Below, piece by piece: positions 50,122 to 59,400 of a DNA stretch of 64,000 nt. The translations under genes were made by a program, and so were the position numbers. This stretch comes from Natronosalvus sp042663485 (GTDB taxonomy: Archaea; Halobacteriota; Halobacteria; Halobacteriales; Natrialbaceae): assembly GCA_042663485.1 (NCBI GenBank), contig JBHTAF010000003.1. The stretch is one strand, 5' to 3'. Below the pieces are notes generated by a model. The model saw only the letters and a program-made list of their open reading frames with translations, ran no database searches and was not told the DNA's origin. The number at the start of each line of letters is the position of its first letter. The stretch's first letter is position 1.

Positions 50122-53007
50122 TCACTCGGTGAACGTGATCCAGCCTTCGGGTGCGTGCGATTTCACCGCCATCATCGCCTCCCGAGCGTCCGTGCGGTGC
50201 TCGTAGCTCTGGGTGCTCTCGGCCAACACGTCGCCGTAGGTGTCGATCAGCCGCCAGACCCAGCCGTCCTCTGCGCGGTGGAGTTCGAAGGAGACACTAT
50301 CGATCTCGAGGATGCTCGCGTTCGCGATCAGCCCGCGAACGTCCTCGAGGGCCGCCTGAGCGGACTCGCTCGAGGCGTGGCCCTCCGACCCGACCGCGAC
50401 GGTGCGTCCGTTCTCGTCGATCAGCCGCCAGCGCCACCGTCCGTCCTCGTCGGCGAACAGTTCGAACGAAGCGACGTCGAAGTCGACGCGACCGGCGATG
50501 GGTGCCCGTCGCCTGACCTCGTCGACGACGGACATCGCGTTCGCCTTCGTGCGCTCGGTCTCGACGGCGCTCGCGAGTATCTCCCGGTCGGAATCGATGA
50601 GCTCCCAGGCCCAGCCGCCGTCGTCGGTCAGCCGGATGGCCGCCGTGTCGATGGTGAAGATCGGCGCGTCGGCCGCGCGCGCTTTCAGACCCTTGACGAC
50701 GGACATCACGCGACCGCGCGAGTCGTACGTTCGGGTGGTGTCGGTGACGACCGTCCGCTCCCGGTCGAGGAGCCGCCAGCGCCACTCGCCGCTCCCGCTG
50801 CCGTACAGCTGGACGGAGACGTCGCCGACGGTCGTGGGCTGGCCGTTCGCTGCCGTCTCGCGGACGTCGTCGATGGCCCGCTCGAGTTCGTCGCGAGTCG
50901 AGGTCTCTTCGGCGGACACAGCGACGGTTTCGCCCGACGGGAGCACGAATCGCCACTGCCAGTCCTGGTCGGCGTAGGTCTGGAAGATGGCGTCGTCCAT
51001 AGTCCGGACGCTCGAATCGAGGTGGGTGAGCAGGCGCTCCATGGCTTCTTTGGCCGCCGCCCGCGTCGGGTGGCTGGCCGGGTCCTCCGCGACCATCTTG
51101 CCGGCCTCGTCGATCAGCCGCCATCCCCACTCGCCGTCCTCGGTGAAGATCTCGAACGCAGCGGTGTCGATCTCGAGGAGTTCGGCCTCGGGCGCCTGCT
51201 CTTTGAGCGTCATCATGGCCTCGGCGGCGTCCCCGCGGGAGGTGTGTTCCTCGCCGGAGTCGGCGAGCACGTTGCCGTCCTCGTCGATCAGCCGCCAGCG
51301 CCACTCGCCGGAGTCGGCCTCGTAGACCTGGAACGCCGCGTTCTCGAACTCGATAAGGTCGGCCTCGCTGGCCTGTTGACGGACGCGCTCGATGGCGTCC
51401 TCGGCGGCGTCCTCACCGACGTGGGCCTCGGTGCTGGCCGCGATGACCTCCCGGTCCTCCGTGACGAGGCGCCAGTGCCAGTCCTGGGTCACCGACGGTT
51501 CGTCGGTGCCGGTCGATTCGTCAGACTCGGCGTCGTCAGCGTCCACGGGTTGGAGTTCGCCGCCGTCCACGGCGGCCATTCGCTGGGTCGGATAGACCTC
51601 GTACTCGGCGTCGTCGATCTCCACGACGGACGCGGCCGTCGTGTGGTCGGCGAACGCGGTGGTCTCCTCGGTGGTCGCCGCTTCGCTCCCGTGGGCCGAC
51701 GGGCTGTGTGCGACGACGTGTTCGTTCTCGTCGACCAGTCGCCAGTTCCAGCCGTCTTCGGCCTCGGATTCGTAGCATTCGTAGGTCGGCTCGCCCGCGA
51801 CGGTCACCGACGCCGACTCGAGTACCGAGAGGAGCGCCTCGACGGCGTCTTCCGCGGCGCGCCTGGTCTCGAAGTCGGTCGTCGCCCGGGCCAGTTCCTC
51901 GTCGGCCTCGTCGACGAACCGCCAGGTCCAGCCGTCGGCCTCCTCGAGGAGTTCGACGCCGACGTGGTCGACGTCGAGGAGTCGCGCCCGGTCGAACCGC
52001 TCGGCGAACGTCTGGGCTGCCGCTTCGGCACGGTCCATCGACGCGTGGCCCTCCTCGCTCTCGGCCAGCGGACGCCGGTCGTCGTCGAGCAGCTGCCAGT
52101 ACCACTGGTCGCGCCGTTCGGTGTAGGTGAAAGCTGCCCCCTCGATCTCGATCACGTCCGCGCCAGGGCCGCGGTCTTTGAGGAAGCTCACCGACTGTTC
52201 GGCGTCGTCGCGTCGGTCGAACTCGCTCGCGCAGGTCCCCACGACGCTCCCGTCGTCTCGAGCCAGCGTCCACTGCCAGGTCCCCTCGCGGTCCTCGTGG
52301 AGACGAAACGCCGAGGTCGTCAACTCCATCAGGCCTGCCGAGCCAATCTGGGACTTGACGTTCTCGATGCCCGACTCCGTCTCCGGGCGGGTGACCGCAC
52401 TGGATACGCTCTCGGCGAGCGCCTCGAGGTGGAGCACGTGCCACTTCCAGTCGCCCTCCTCGTCGCGGAAGACGGCGAACTGAGCTCCCTCGAGGGAGTC
52501 GCCGGTCATGATCGGGGGCTCTTCCGTCGCACCTTCCTCCGTGACGAACATCCCCTTGCGCCCCGTGACGATGGGGACGAGCGCGGTTACGCCGGCGATG
52601 ATTGCGATGCCGGTCGCGTAGAGTCCGACGACTTCGACGGTCAGTTCGCGGCCGTGTGAGTACCAGTGGTCGGGATAGACGGCACCGAAGGATGCGGCGC
52701 CCGCCAGTGCGATGAAGAGGCCGACGACGCTCGCCTGAATCCCCCGTCTCCGGACGGGTAACAGGAGTACGATGCCGAAGAGACAGAGCGCGAGGCCGAT
52801 GGCGGCCAGGACGCCGGAGACGCGGAACTCGAACTGAGCGACCTGCCCCGTGTAGCCGACCACGAAGACGATGACGCCGACCGCGCCGAGGAGATAGCCG
52901 GCAATGAACACCCAGAATCCGTACACGTCCTTCGGTGAATCGGGCTCGCCGACGTAGTGTTCGTACAGCCGAAACAAATTTTGGTGAAAGTCACTGAGAG
53001 ACGACAT
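50122..53007 (-). CDS. Giant membrane protein with 13 tandem DUF1508-like repeats
   Basis: A 961-residue protein of unknown function. After a short acidic N-terminus come four membrane helices (residues about 30-52, 64-84, 90-110, 124-148). From residue 170 to the end the chain consists of about 13 repeats of some 57-62 residues, each with the DUF1508 (UPF0339, YegP-like) core W-x-W-(R/x)-L/V followed by (D/E)-x-x-(G/E)-x-x-(L/V)-A: for example EWRWRLIDEDGNVLADS, GWNWRLVDENEHVVAHS and DWQWRFVLPSGETVAVS. Known DUF1508 proteins have one or two units. The repeats should line up as small beta-alpha modules on the cytoplasmic or outer face. The ATG at 53007 begins MSSLSDFHQ; a longer upstream frame is less likely. 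Confidence 0.88.
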   Translation of the reverse strand: MSSLSDFHQNLFRLYEHYVGEPDSPKDVYGFWVFIAGYLLGAVGVIVFVVGYTGQVAQFEFRVSGVLAAIGLALCLFGIVLLLPVRRRGIQASVVGLFIALAGAASFGAVYPDHWYSHGRELTVEVVGLYATGIAIIAGVTALVPIVTGRKGMFVTEEGATEEPPIMTGDSLEGAQFAVFRDEEGDWKWHVLHLEALAESVSSAVTRPETESGIENVKSQIGSAGLMELTTSAFRLHEDREGTWQWTLARDDGSVVGTCASEFDRRDDAEQSVSFLKDRGPGADVIEIEGAAFTYTERRDQWYWQLLDDDRRPLAESEEGHASMDRAEAAAQTFAERFDRARLLDVDHVGVELLEEADGWTWRFVDEADEELARATTDFETRRAAEDAVEALLSVLESASVTVAGEPTYECYESEAEDGWNWRLVDENEHVVAHSPSAHGSEAATTEETTAFADHTTAASVVEIDDAEYEVYPTQRMAAVDGGELQPVDADDAESDESTGTDEPSVTQDWHWRLVTEDREVIAASTEAHVGEDAAEDAIERVRQQASEADLIEFENAAFQVYEADSGEWRWRLIDEDGNVLADSGEEHTSRGDAAEAMMTLKEQAPEAELLEIDTAAFEIFTEDGEWGWRLIDEAGKMVAEDPASHPTRAAAKEAMERLLTHLDSSVRTMDDAIFQTYADQDWQWRFVLPSGETVAVSAEETSTRDELERAIDDVRETAANGQPTTVGDVSVQLYGSGSGEWRWRLLDRERTVVTDTTRTYDSRGRVMSVVKGLKARAADAPIFTIDTAAIRLTDDGGWAWELIDSDREILASAVETERTKANAMSVVDEVRRRAPIAGRVDFDVASFELFADEDGRWRWRLIDENGRTVAVGSEGHASSESAQAALEDVRGLIANASILEIDSVSFELHRAEDGWVWRLIDTYGDVLAESTQSYEHRTDAREAMMAVKSHAPEGWITFTE

Positions 53008-53039
53008 TCTGGAACTCGAGTGCATCACCACACTCAACC

Positions 53040-53047
53040 ATAATAAA
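53040..53047 (-). promoter_or_regulatory. TATA-like box for the DUF1508-repeat gene
   Basis: TTTATTAT on the minus strand lies 33-40 nt before the ATG at 53007. The 404-bp gap 53008-53411 contains this element and AT-rich DNA to about 53090; no gene is seen in the rest. Confidence 0.45.
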
Positions 53048-53411
53048 CTTCTGGCTACCATTAATTGAGATTACATATTCAAAAATCGATGGACGACACG
53101 GCCTTGAGCGATTCGGAACTGGTCGGTTCCTTATTCGATGGGGGCCGTCACGGCGACCGGAGACGCCATAGACGCCGCGGTCGGAACCGCTCCGTCGAGC
53201 GACGCGGCCACACGGACAGCACGGCTCGACCGGGCGAGTCACGTCGATTGCGGCCTCGAGTATCGGAGACAATACCGGGAAACTGATAGCTTCAGCCGTT
53301 ACTTAAGTTGGTGTCGTTTCTCTCCACCAATTCCGGATTGGATTACCTTGATCCAGTCGGCCACGGACGCTTCGCTGGACGGCGATACGAAAGAACGAGG
53401 AATCGAATTCG

Positions 53412-54239
53412 TCACTTCAGCACGGCACCGGCCGAGTGGGTCCCACACACCGTTGGCTCGTACCCTGCATCGGAGAGGCCGGTCCCCAGCGCGAACACCG
53501 TGTTGCCGAGCATCGCCATCGACGCCTGACCCTCGACGGCCGCGACGTCGTCGAGGACCTCGCGCACCTCGTCGGTGAGCAGTCCCGCCTCGCGAGCGAA
53601 TCGACGGGACGCGTAGATGAACGACGTGAGCGTCGGTTCGTCGACGACCAGCGAGAGCGCCTCCTGCCCGGCCGCCGACAGCACGTCCGTGTCACCCGTG
53701 ATGACGTCCGCCGTCGACAGTCCACCGAACGAGAGGTATTCCACGCGTGCCCGTGCGGGTATCGCATCGAGAACGTTGTGAGCGGGCGCGCCGGGCTCGA
53801 GCCGAATCGGAATCCCCCCGTGGGCCTGGGCGACGACGTCGCCGAGTCCGGTCCCGGCCTGGACCTCCGCGCCGTGGGCGATCGTCACCAGTTCGTTGTA
53901 CGAGAGGCGTCGATCGAAGACGTGGTTGGCCGCCAGCGCCGCACCCAGCGCCGTCGCTCCAGAGATGCCGAACCCGGATCCGAGCGGGAGTGAGGACTCG
54001 ACGTCGACGCGAGCCGGCGCCTCGAGCGTCTCGAGCACCGTGTAGACGGGGTCGACGTCGACGCGTTCGCCCTCGAGAAAGATGGTCGGGTCGTCGGCTC
54101 GTGTCACCGTCACGTCGACCCCGTCGGTCAGCGTCAGCCCCGCGCCTCGAGAGCCGGCTTTCGTCGGATCGTCGTCCGGGTGGGCGCTGAAAAATCCGGT
54201 GATGTGGCCGGGAACGAACGCCGTCGCCTCCTCGCGCAT
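53412..54239 (-). CDS. Pantoate kinase (GHMP family)
   Basis: Archaeal CoA synthesis: phosphorylates pantoate with ATP. The 275-residue protein has the GHMP pattern: an N-terminal FVPGHITGFFSAH, the nucleotide-binding loop SLPLGSGFGISGATALGAA near residues 84-102, LGDVVAQAHGG, and a C-terminal MAMLGNTVFALGTGLSDAG. It differs from other GHMP kinases in the start PGHITG, typical of PoK. The product feeds the 4-phosphopantoate--beta-alanine ligase at 48.1 kb. ATG at 54239. Confidence 0.92.
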   Translation of the reverse strand: MREEATAFVPGHITGFFSAHPDDDPTKAGSRGAGLTLTDGVDVTVTRADDPTIFLEGERVDVDPVYTVLETLEAPARVDVESSLPLGSGFGISGATALGAALAANHVFDRRLSYNELVTIAHGAEVQAGTGLGDVVAQAHGGIPIRLEPGAPAHNVLDAIPARARVEYLSFGGLSTADVITGDTDVLSAAGQEALSLVVDEPTLTSFIYASRRFAREAGLLTDEVREVLDDVAAVEGQASMAMLGNTVFALGTGLSDAGYEPTVCGTHSAGAVLK

Positions 54240-54439
54240 ACGGTCGTCATTTCGGCCCGGCGGATATAACGTTGAAGATTCTGCCCAACGGGAGCCGTTC
54301 CGGCAAACACATGGGCGTGGCTTTTCCGTCCCGAGCGACCAGTATCAGGTCGAGGACTGGGTAGGTCGCCGTTCCCCGGGTGACGAGAGTCGCCGTGACC
54401 GGGTTCCCAGCCGAGCGACCCGTCCGGGCGCCTATCACG

Positions 54440-55906
54440 ATGGCCACGAACACGAAGACCGACAGTTTCGGCGCGTTCTTCAGGCGGTACACGAAGACCT
54501 GGGTCCACGCCGTCGCGACGGCCGGATTGACCGCGTTCGGTACGCTGACGATTTTCTACCGCGGGTTCGCCGTCCTGGCGCTCGCCAGTTACGTCGTTCC
54601 GCCGGTCGCCCTCTACGTCGCTCGACGACGCCGGTCCGAGGCCGTAATCGCGGCAGACGACGAGGTGTCCCGATCCGGGTCGAAACCTGACCTGCGTGCC
54701 GACCGATCCGAACCAGTCTCGAGCGGCGAGAGAACGCGGTCCACACGGTCGGTTGAAACGAACGCGGCGACGAGCACGTCTACCGGCGCCGAACCGACGC
54801 CATCGACGCGAGGCGAGATGCTCGACCCCGGGCGGGGCACCGATGCCGCCGGCGGGTCAGACGTGACCTCCAATGACGGCGATAGTACGGACGCCGATTC
54901 AGACACCGATACGGACACAGACACCGGTACAGACACCGATACGGACAGTGACGAGGATACGGACAGCGATGGTACCTCGAGCCGTCCTGGAGAACCCCAC
55001 TGGACCGCCGTCGACAGCCCGACTGATTCCACCCTCAACGACGTCGCCGTCGGCAGGGGCGCTGTCGCCGTTGGAACCGGCGGTACGGTCATCGTGACCA
55101 CCGACGACACGTGGGAAGAAGTTCTCGAGCACGGCCCCGCCGGCCAGGACCAGGACCTCCACGGCGTCGACGTGACGGACGACGGCGGCGTGGCCTGGAT
55201 CGCCGGCGACGGCGGCGCAGTCGCCCGTCTCGAGGTCACGACCGGGCGCCACACGGACTTCTCCGCCCCGGACGACCGGACCGACAACCTGGCTGGCCTG
55301 GCCGCCGCGGGCCCGACCGGCGACGAGACCGTCCTCCTGATCACCGGGTCGGGGGCGGTCGTCAGGGGCCGATACCGGGACGGCGACCTCGCGTGGGCCG
55401 AACCCGTCACGCCCGGCAGCGGCTCGAGCCTGTCCGGTGTGACCTTGCGCGACCCGGAGACCGGATACTGCTGTGACACCAACGACGGCGTGTTTCGGAC
55501 CGCCGACGGCGGCCGAACGTTCGACACGATTGGAATCGACGGGCCAGAGGGAACGCTGACCGGCGTCGTGGCGGGCGGGGGTGAGGGTGAGGGCGAAGGC
55601 GAAGGCAAAGGCGAGGAAACGGCGTGCCACGCGAGCACCGACGCCGGCTTCGTCTACCGATACGACGAGTCTCCGTCCACGTGGACGCCCGACCGCGTCG
55701 GCGACGACGCGATCACCGCCCTCGCTCGAGCAGGGAGCCACCTCGTGGCGATCGACGACCAGGGTGGCGTCCACGATCGACCTGACCCCACGGCCGACTG
55801 GGAACACGCCGTGACCGGCGCGAGCGACCCCCTATACGGCGTCGCGATCGGTCCCAATCGTGCAGTTGCCGTCGGAGAAGGTGGGACTGTGCTCGAGCGA
55901 CGGTAG
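54440..55906 (+). CDS. Membrane-anchored beta-propeller-like protein (HCF136/Ycf48-like repeats)
   Basis: A 488-residue protein. A membrane hairpin (residues about 22-61: VATAGLTAFGTLTIFYRGFA, VLALASYVVPPVALYVARRR) is followed by about 130 low-complexity residues ending in a Thr/Asp alternation (54890-54971), and then repeats resembling photosynthesis-stability-factor-type propeller blades: SPTDSTLNDVAVGRGAVAVG, HGVDVTDDGGVAWIAGDGG, SGVTLRDPETGYCCDTNDGV, YGVAIGPNRAVAVGEGGTV. A Gly/Glu repeat (GEGEGEGEGKGEE) interrupts one blade. The same fold binds partner proteins in plants and cyanobacteria; here the role is unknown. ATG at 54440 chosen over the upstream frame. Confidence 0.75.
   Translation: MATNTKTDSFGAFFRRYTKTWVHAVATAGLTAFGTLTIFYRGFAVLALASYVVPPVALYVARRRRSEAVIAADDEVSRSGSKPDLRADRSEPVSSGERTRSTRSVETNAATSTSTGAEPTPSTRGEMLDPGRGTDAAGGSDVTSNDGDSTDADSDTDTDTDTGTDTDTDSDEDTDSDGTSSRPGEPHWTAVDSPTDSTLNDVAVGRGAVAVGTGGTVIVTTDDTWEEVLEHGPAGQDQDLHGVDVTDDGGVAWIAGDGGAVARLEVTTGRHTDFSAPDDRTDNLAGLAAAGPTGDETVLLITGSGAVVRGRYRDGDLAWAEPVTPGSGSSLSGVTLRDPETGYCCDTNDGVFRTADGGRTFDTIGIDGPEGTLTGVVAGGGEGEGEGEGKGEETACHASTDAGFVYRYDESPSTWTPDRVGDDAITALARAGSHLVAIDDQGGVHDRPDPTADWEHAVTGASDPLYGVAIGPNRAVAVGEGGTVLERR
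54890..54971 (+). repeat. Asp-Thr codon repeat in the propeller gene
   Basis: A run of GACACC/GATACG-type 6-nt units encodes alternating Asp-Thr/Ser residues in the linker; prone to slippage. Confidence 0.6.
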
Positions 55907-56006
55907 CCGTTTTCGGTTCCGTTTCCCGCTCGAGACGTCAAAAGTAGGCTTCAACGGCCGGTCGTAGGCCGCGGTTTTTGTCATCGCTCGTCTGGACGAT
56001 GGTCGA

Positions 56007-57311
56007 TTACGGCGACAGACGCTGCCGATCTCGCGGGAACAGCACAGCCTCCCGAATGTTCTCGAGCCCCAGCATCGTCATGACCAGGCGCTCGCCGCCG
56101 AGGCCGAACCCGGCGTGGGGCGGCATGCCGTACTTGAACATCTTCGTGTAGTACTCGAACTGGTCGGGATCGAGGCCCTGCTGCTCGAACCCGGCGACGA
56201 GCTCGTCGTAGCGGTGTTCGCGCTGGCCACCCGATACTAGCTCCATGTCGGGGTGCATCAGGTCGAACCCGGTCGAGAGCTGTTCGTCGTCCTCGTGGTC
56301 CATGATGTAGAACGGCTTGATCTCGCTGGGCCAGTCGGTGATGAAGTAGTGACCGCCGACGTCCGCACCCAGGGCCTTCTCGCCCTCAGTCGGGAGGTCG
56401 TCGCCCCAGACGAGTTGCTCGTCGAGTTCGCCCGTCGCGTTGATCCGCTCGATGGCCTCCTCGTAGGTGAGTCGCGGGAAGTCGCCCTCCGGCAGGTCGA
56501 ACTCCTCGGCGAGCCCCAGCGTCTCGAGCTGGTCGGCGCAGTTCGCCGAGACGGCCTCGTAGGCCGCCTTGACCACGCCCTCGACGACGTCCATCGCGTC
56601 GGTGTGGTCGCAGAACGCCCCCTCGAAGTCGATCGAGGTCGCCTCGTTGAGGTGTCGGGGCGTGTTGTGCTCTTCGGCCCGGAAGATCGGCCCGATTTCG
56701 AAGACCCGCTCGAGGTTGGAGCCGGCCATCAGCTGCTTGAACAGCTGCGGGCTCTGGTTCATGAACGCCTCCTCGCCGAAGTAGGTGATCGGGAAGAGTT
56801 CGGTGCCGCCCTCGGTCCCGGTGGCGACGATCTTCGGCGTCGTGATCTCCGTACAGCCGACCTCGCGGAAGTGCTCGCGGGCCGCGCGGAGGATCTCGGC
56901 GCGGATCTCGAAGATCGCCTGCACGTCGTCCTTGCGGAGGTCGAGCGTCCGGTTGTCGAGTCGCGTCGAGAGCTCCGCGTCGACCTTCTCAGAGGGGTCG
57001 AGCGGGAGCTGCGGGTCGGCGGGGGCGACGACCTCGAGGTCCTCGGGGGTGATTTCGACGCCCGTTGGCGCGCGCGGTTCCTCGGCGACCTCGCCGGTGA
57101 CGCTGATGACGCTCTCGCGGGCGACGTCGAGACCGGTCTCGACGAGGTCCTCGTCCATCTCGTCTTTCTCGAACTTGACCTGGATCTTGCCCGAGGTGTC
57201 CCGGAGGATCAGGAAGGCGATTCCACCGAGGTCGCGCACCTCGTGGACCCAGCCGGCGACCGTCACGTGGTCGCCTGGCTCGGCGTCTGCCGTGTAGGTT
57301 CGGTCCTGCAT
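56007..57311 (-). CDS. aspS: Aspartate--tRNA ligase (archaeal, probably non-discriminating)
   Basis: Class II synthetase charging tRNA-Asp, and in many archaea also tRNA-Asn. The 434-residue protein has an N-terminal OB-fold anticodon-binding domain (VTVAGWVHEVRDLGGIAFLI), motif 2 FRAEEHNTPRHLNEATSIDF and motif 3 GFGLGGERLVMTMLGLENIR. Length and absence of the bacterial GAD insert identify the archaeal type. The ATG at 57311 starts MQDRTYTADAEPGDH, the usual start; upstream frame to 57521 has no homology. Discrimination between tRNA-Asp and tRNA-Asn cannot be judged by eye. Confidence 0.95.
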   Translation of the reverse strand: MQDRTYTADAEPGDHVTVAGWVHEVRDLGGIAFLILRDTSGKIQVKFEKDEMDEDLVETGLDVARESVISVTGEVAEEPRAPTGVEITPEDLEVVAPADPQLPLDPSEKVDAELSTRLDNRTLDLRKDDVQAIFEIRAEILRAAREHFREVGCTEITTPKIVATGTEGGTELFPITYFGEEAFMNQSPQLFKQLMAGSNLERVFEIGPIFRAEEHNTPRHLNEATSIDFEGAFCDHTDAMDVVEGVVKAAYEAVSANCADQLETLGLAEEFDLPEGDFPRLTYEEAIERINATGELDEQLVWGDDLPTEGEKALGADVGGHYFITDWPSEIKPFYIMDHEDDEQLSTGFDLMHPDMELVSGGQREHRYDELVAGFEQQGLDPDQFEYYTKMFKYGMPPHAGFGLGGERLVMTMLGLENIREAVLFPRDRQRLSP

Positions 57312-57423
57312 ACCCACCGATTCTCGTAGCCGGGACTTAAGCGCAATCTTTCGCGCTCGAGTCGGAAACGAGACTCTGCCCGTTCTCATTTTTGACACTC
57401 CCACACGTACCGGAAGACACTGC

Positions 57424-57906
57424 ATGCAACCGATCAACGAAGCCGACCTCGAGTGGGCCGAGTACGACCGCGGCGACGCGCATTTCCGGCGGAAACAGCT
57501 CTCGGAAGCCGTCGACGCCACCGACCTCGGCTGTAGCCTCTACGAACTCCCGGCGGGCGAGCGCTCGTGGCCGTACCACTACCACACCGGCAACGAGGAG
57601 GCGCTGTTCGTCCTGGACGGCGAGGGGACGCTCCGGTGTGAAGACGGGCCTGTCCCGCTCGAGTCCGGCGACTTCGCGGCGTTTCCGGCGAGCGAGACGG
57701 GCGGTCACCGAATCGTCAACGACGGCGACGAACCGCTCCGATACCTGCTCTTCTCGACGATGAACGAGCCGGACGTGACGGTCTACCCCGAGATGGGGAA
57801 AATCGGCGTCTACGCCGGTTCGCCGCCCGGCGGACGCGACGAACGGTCGGTTCACGGGTACTACCGACTCGAGGACGAGGTAGAGTACTGGGACGGAGAA
57901 GAGTAA
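57424..57906 (+). CDS. Cupin-domain protein
   Basis: A 160-residue single-cupin protein. The cupin motif 1 is WPYHYHTGNEEALFVLDGEG with two His and a Glu as metal ligands, and motif 2 is ALSFPA-like PVPLESGDFAAFPASETGGH with the last His. All four ligands are present, so a metal ion is likely bound. The substrate is unknown; cupins include dioxygenases, isomerases and sugar-binding regulators. The gene is divergent from aspS. Confidence 0.85.
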   Translation: MQPINEADLEWAEYDRGDAHFRRKQLSEAVDATDLGCSLYELPAGERSWPYHYHTGNEEALFVLDGEGTLRCEDGPVPLESGDFAAFPASETGGHRIVNDGDEPLRYLLFSTMNEPDVTVYPEMGKIGVYAGSPPGGRDERSVHGYYRLEDEVEYWDGEE

Positions 57907-57958
57907 CGCGACGGGACGACCTCGCTCGAGAGGCAGACGACGGCGCTCAAGGGGTAGG

Positions 57959-59305
57959 CTACCGCTCCCGAACCGTCATCGGAATCTCGCTCCTGGGCCG
58001 CGCCGTGATCGTCGCCATCAGGTCCAGTTCGGTGCCGGGAACCAGCTCGAGATGGTGGCGCTGATAGATCGTCGCTAATAGGAGCCGCGCCTCGAGCATC
58101 GCGAACCGGTCGCCGATACAGCGTCGCGGTCCCGCCGCGAACGGGAAGTAGGCCAGTTTCGGTAGCTCCGATTCCATTTCGTCGGTCCAGCGCTCGGGCC
58201 GAAACGCCAGCGGATCGTCGTACCACCGTGGGTCCCGGTGGACGACCCACTGGTGCATCTGGACGGTCGCCCCGGGCGGAATCTCGTACCCGCCGATCAG
58301 GTCCGGCTTGACCGCCTCGCGGACGATGCTCGGAACCGGCGGGTACAGTCGCATCGACTCCTTCACGACGCGCTCGGTGTAGGTCAGGTCCTCGAGGTCG
58401 GCCATCGTCGGCAGCTCGCCCTCGAGGACGGTCTCGAGTTCCTCGACCAGTCGCCCCTCCACGGCGGGATGGGTCGAGAGCAAGTACGCCGTGAAGGTCA
58501 GCGAGAGCGCGGTTGTCTCGTGGCCCGCGAGCAGGAGGGTCGTTACCTCGTCGCGGATCTGCTCGTCCGAAAGGTGGTCGCCGCCCTCAGTCTCGACCTC
58601 GAGCAGTTTCGAGATGACGTCGTTGTCGGTCGGATTCGCCCGCCGTTCGTCGATGAGGTCGTAGATCAGCGAATCGAGGCGCTCGCGTGCGCGCTCGATC
58701 CGCCGCCTCGAGGGCGTCGGGATTCCCGGCGGCAGGATGTAGTGTGAGAGGGTCTCGGAAGCCAGCATGAAGTCGTCGAGCGCCGAGGAGACGACGCCGA
58801 GGCGCTCGTCGATGCCGACGCCGAAGAGCGCCCGAGCGACGACCCTGAGCGTGAGCGTCGACATCTCCTCGTGGAACTGGAGCGTCTCACCGTCGGTCCA
58901 GGATTCGGTCGTCTCGAGACTGATGTCGGTCATCATCGTCGCGTACTCCCGGATCCGATTCGGGTGAAACGCGGGCTGGAGGAGGTGGCGGTTGCGTCGC
59001 CAGACCGCGCCTTCGCTGTTGAGGATGCCGTTGCCGGTGATCGGTCGGAGGGTGTTCTGGAACAGGCTTCCCTTGACGTAGTGCTGGTTGTTCGCGACCA
59101 GGACGTGCTCGATGTAATCGGGGTGGTTGAGCTGGTAGACGGGGCCGATGGGATCGTTCCAGGAGACGATGTCGCCGTACTCGCGGGCCGTCTCGGTCAT
59201 GAACTCGTAGGGTCGACGGAGAAAGGAGAGCTGCGTTCCGACGTAGGGGAGGCCGTCAGGGCCGGGTGGTCGTCTGCGGTCGGTCGAGTGCGTCGATGGA
59301 CCCAT
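57959..59305 (-). CDS. Cytochrome P450
   Basis: A haem monooxygenase of 448 residues. The I-helix motif AGHETT is at 260-265, the ExxR motif at Glu316-Arg319, and the haem-binding loop FPFAAGPRRCIGDRF with the axial Cys396. The N-terminal PPGPDGLPYVGT is the P450 proline-rich hinge; there is no membrane anchor, so it is soluble. Substrate and redox partner are unknown; no ferredoxin gene is adjacent. The next gene upstream in the direction of transcription is none; GGGP synthase lies downstream-side at 59401 on the same strand, transcribed toward it with a 95-bp gap. ATG at 59305; a GTG five codons upstream is possible. Confidence 0.93.
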   Translation of the reverse strand: MGPSTHSTDRRRPPGPDGLPYVGTQLSFLRRPYEFMTETAREYGDIVSWNDPIGPVYQLNHPDYIEHVLVANNQHYVKGSLFQNTLRPITGNGILNSEGAVWRRNRHLLQPAFHPNRIREYATMMTDISLETTESWTDGETLQFHEEMSTLTLRVVARALFGVGIDERLGVVSSALDDFMLASETLSHYILPPGIPTPSRRRIERARERLDSLIYDLIDERRANPTDNDVISKLLEVETEGGDHLSDEQIRDEVTTLLLAGHETTALSLTFTAYLLSTHPAVEGRLVEELETVLEGELPTMADLEDLTYTERVVKESMRLYPPVPSIVREAVKPDLIGGYEIPPGATVQMHQWVVHRDPRWYDDPLAFRPERWTDEMESELPKLAYFPFAAGPRRCIGDRFAMLEARLLLATIYQRHHLELVPGTELDLMATITARPRSEIPMTVRER

Positions 59306-59400
59306 AGAGGAATTTAGCACGCTGGCGGGTTACCTTTTGTCGTCCAGGCGTCACGTGAGGCCGAGAGGGACGTGGGTCGAGGGCGATCGCCGTACACCGA

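Noticed and set aside
50155..52659. An 834-codon ORF on the plus strand
   Set aside because: Antisense to the DUF1508-repeat gene; the repeats create an apparent regularity in all frames.
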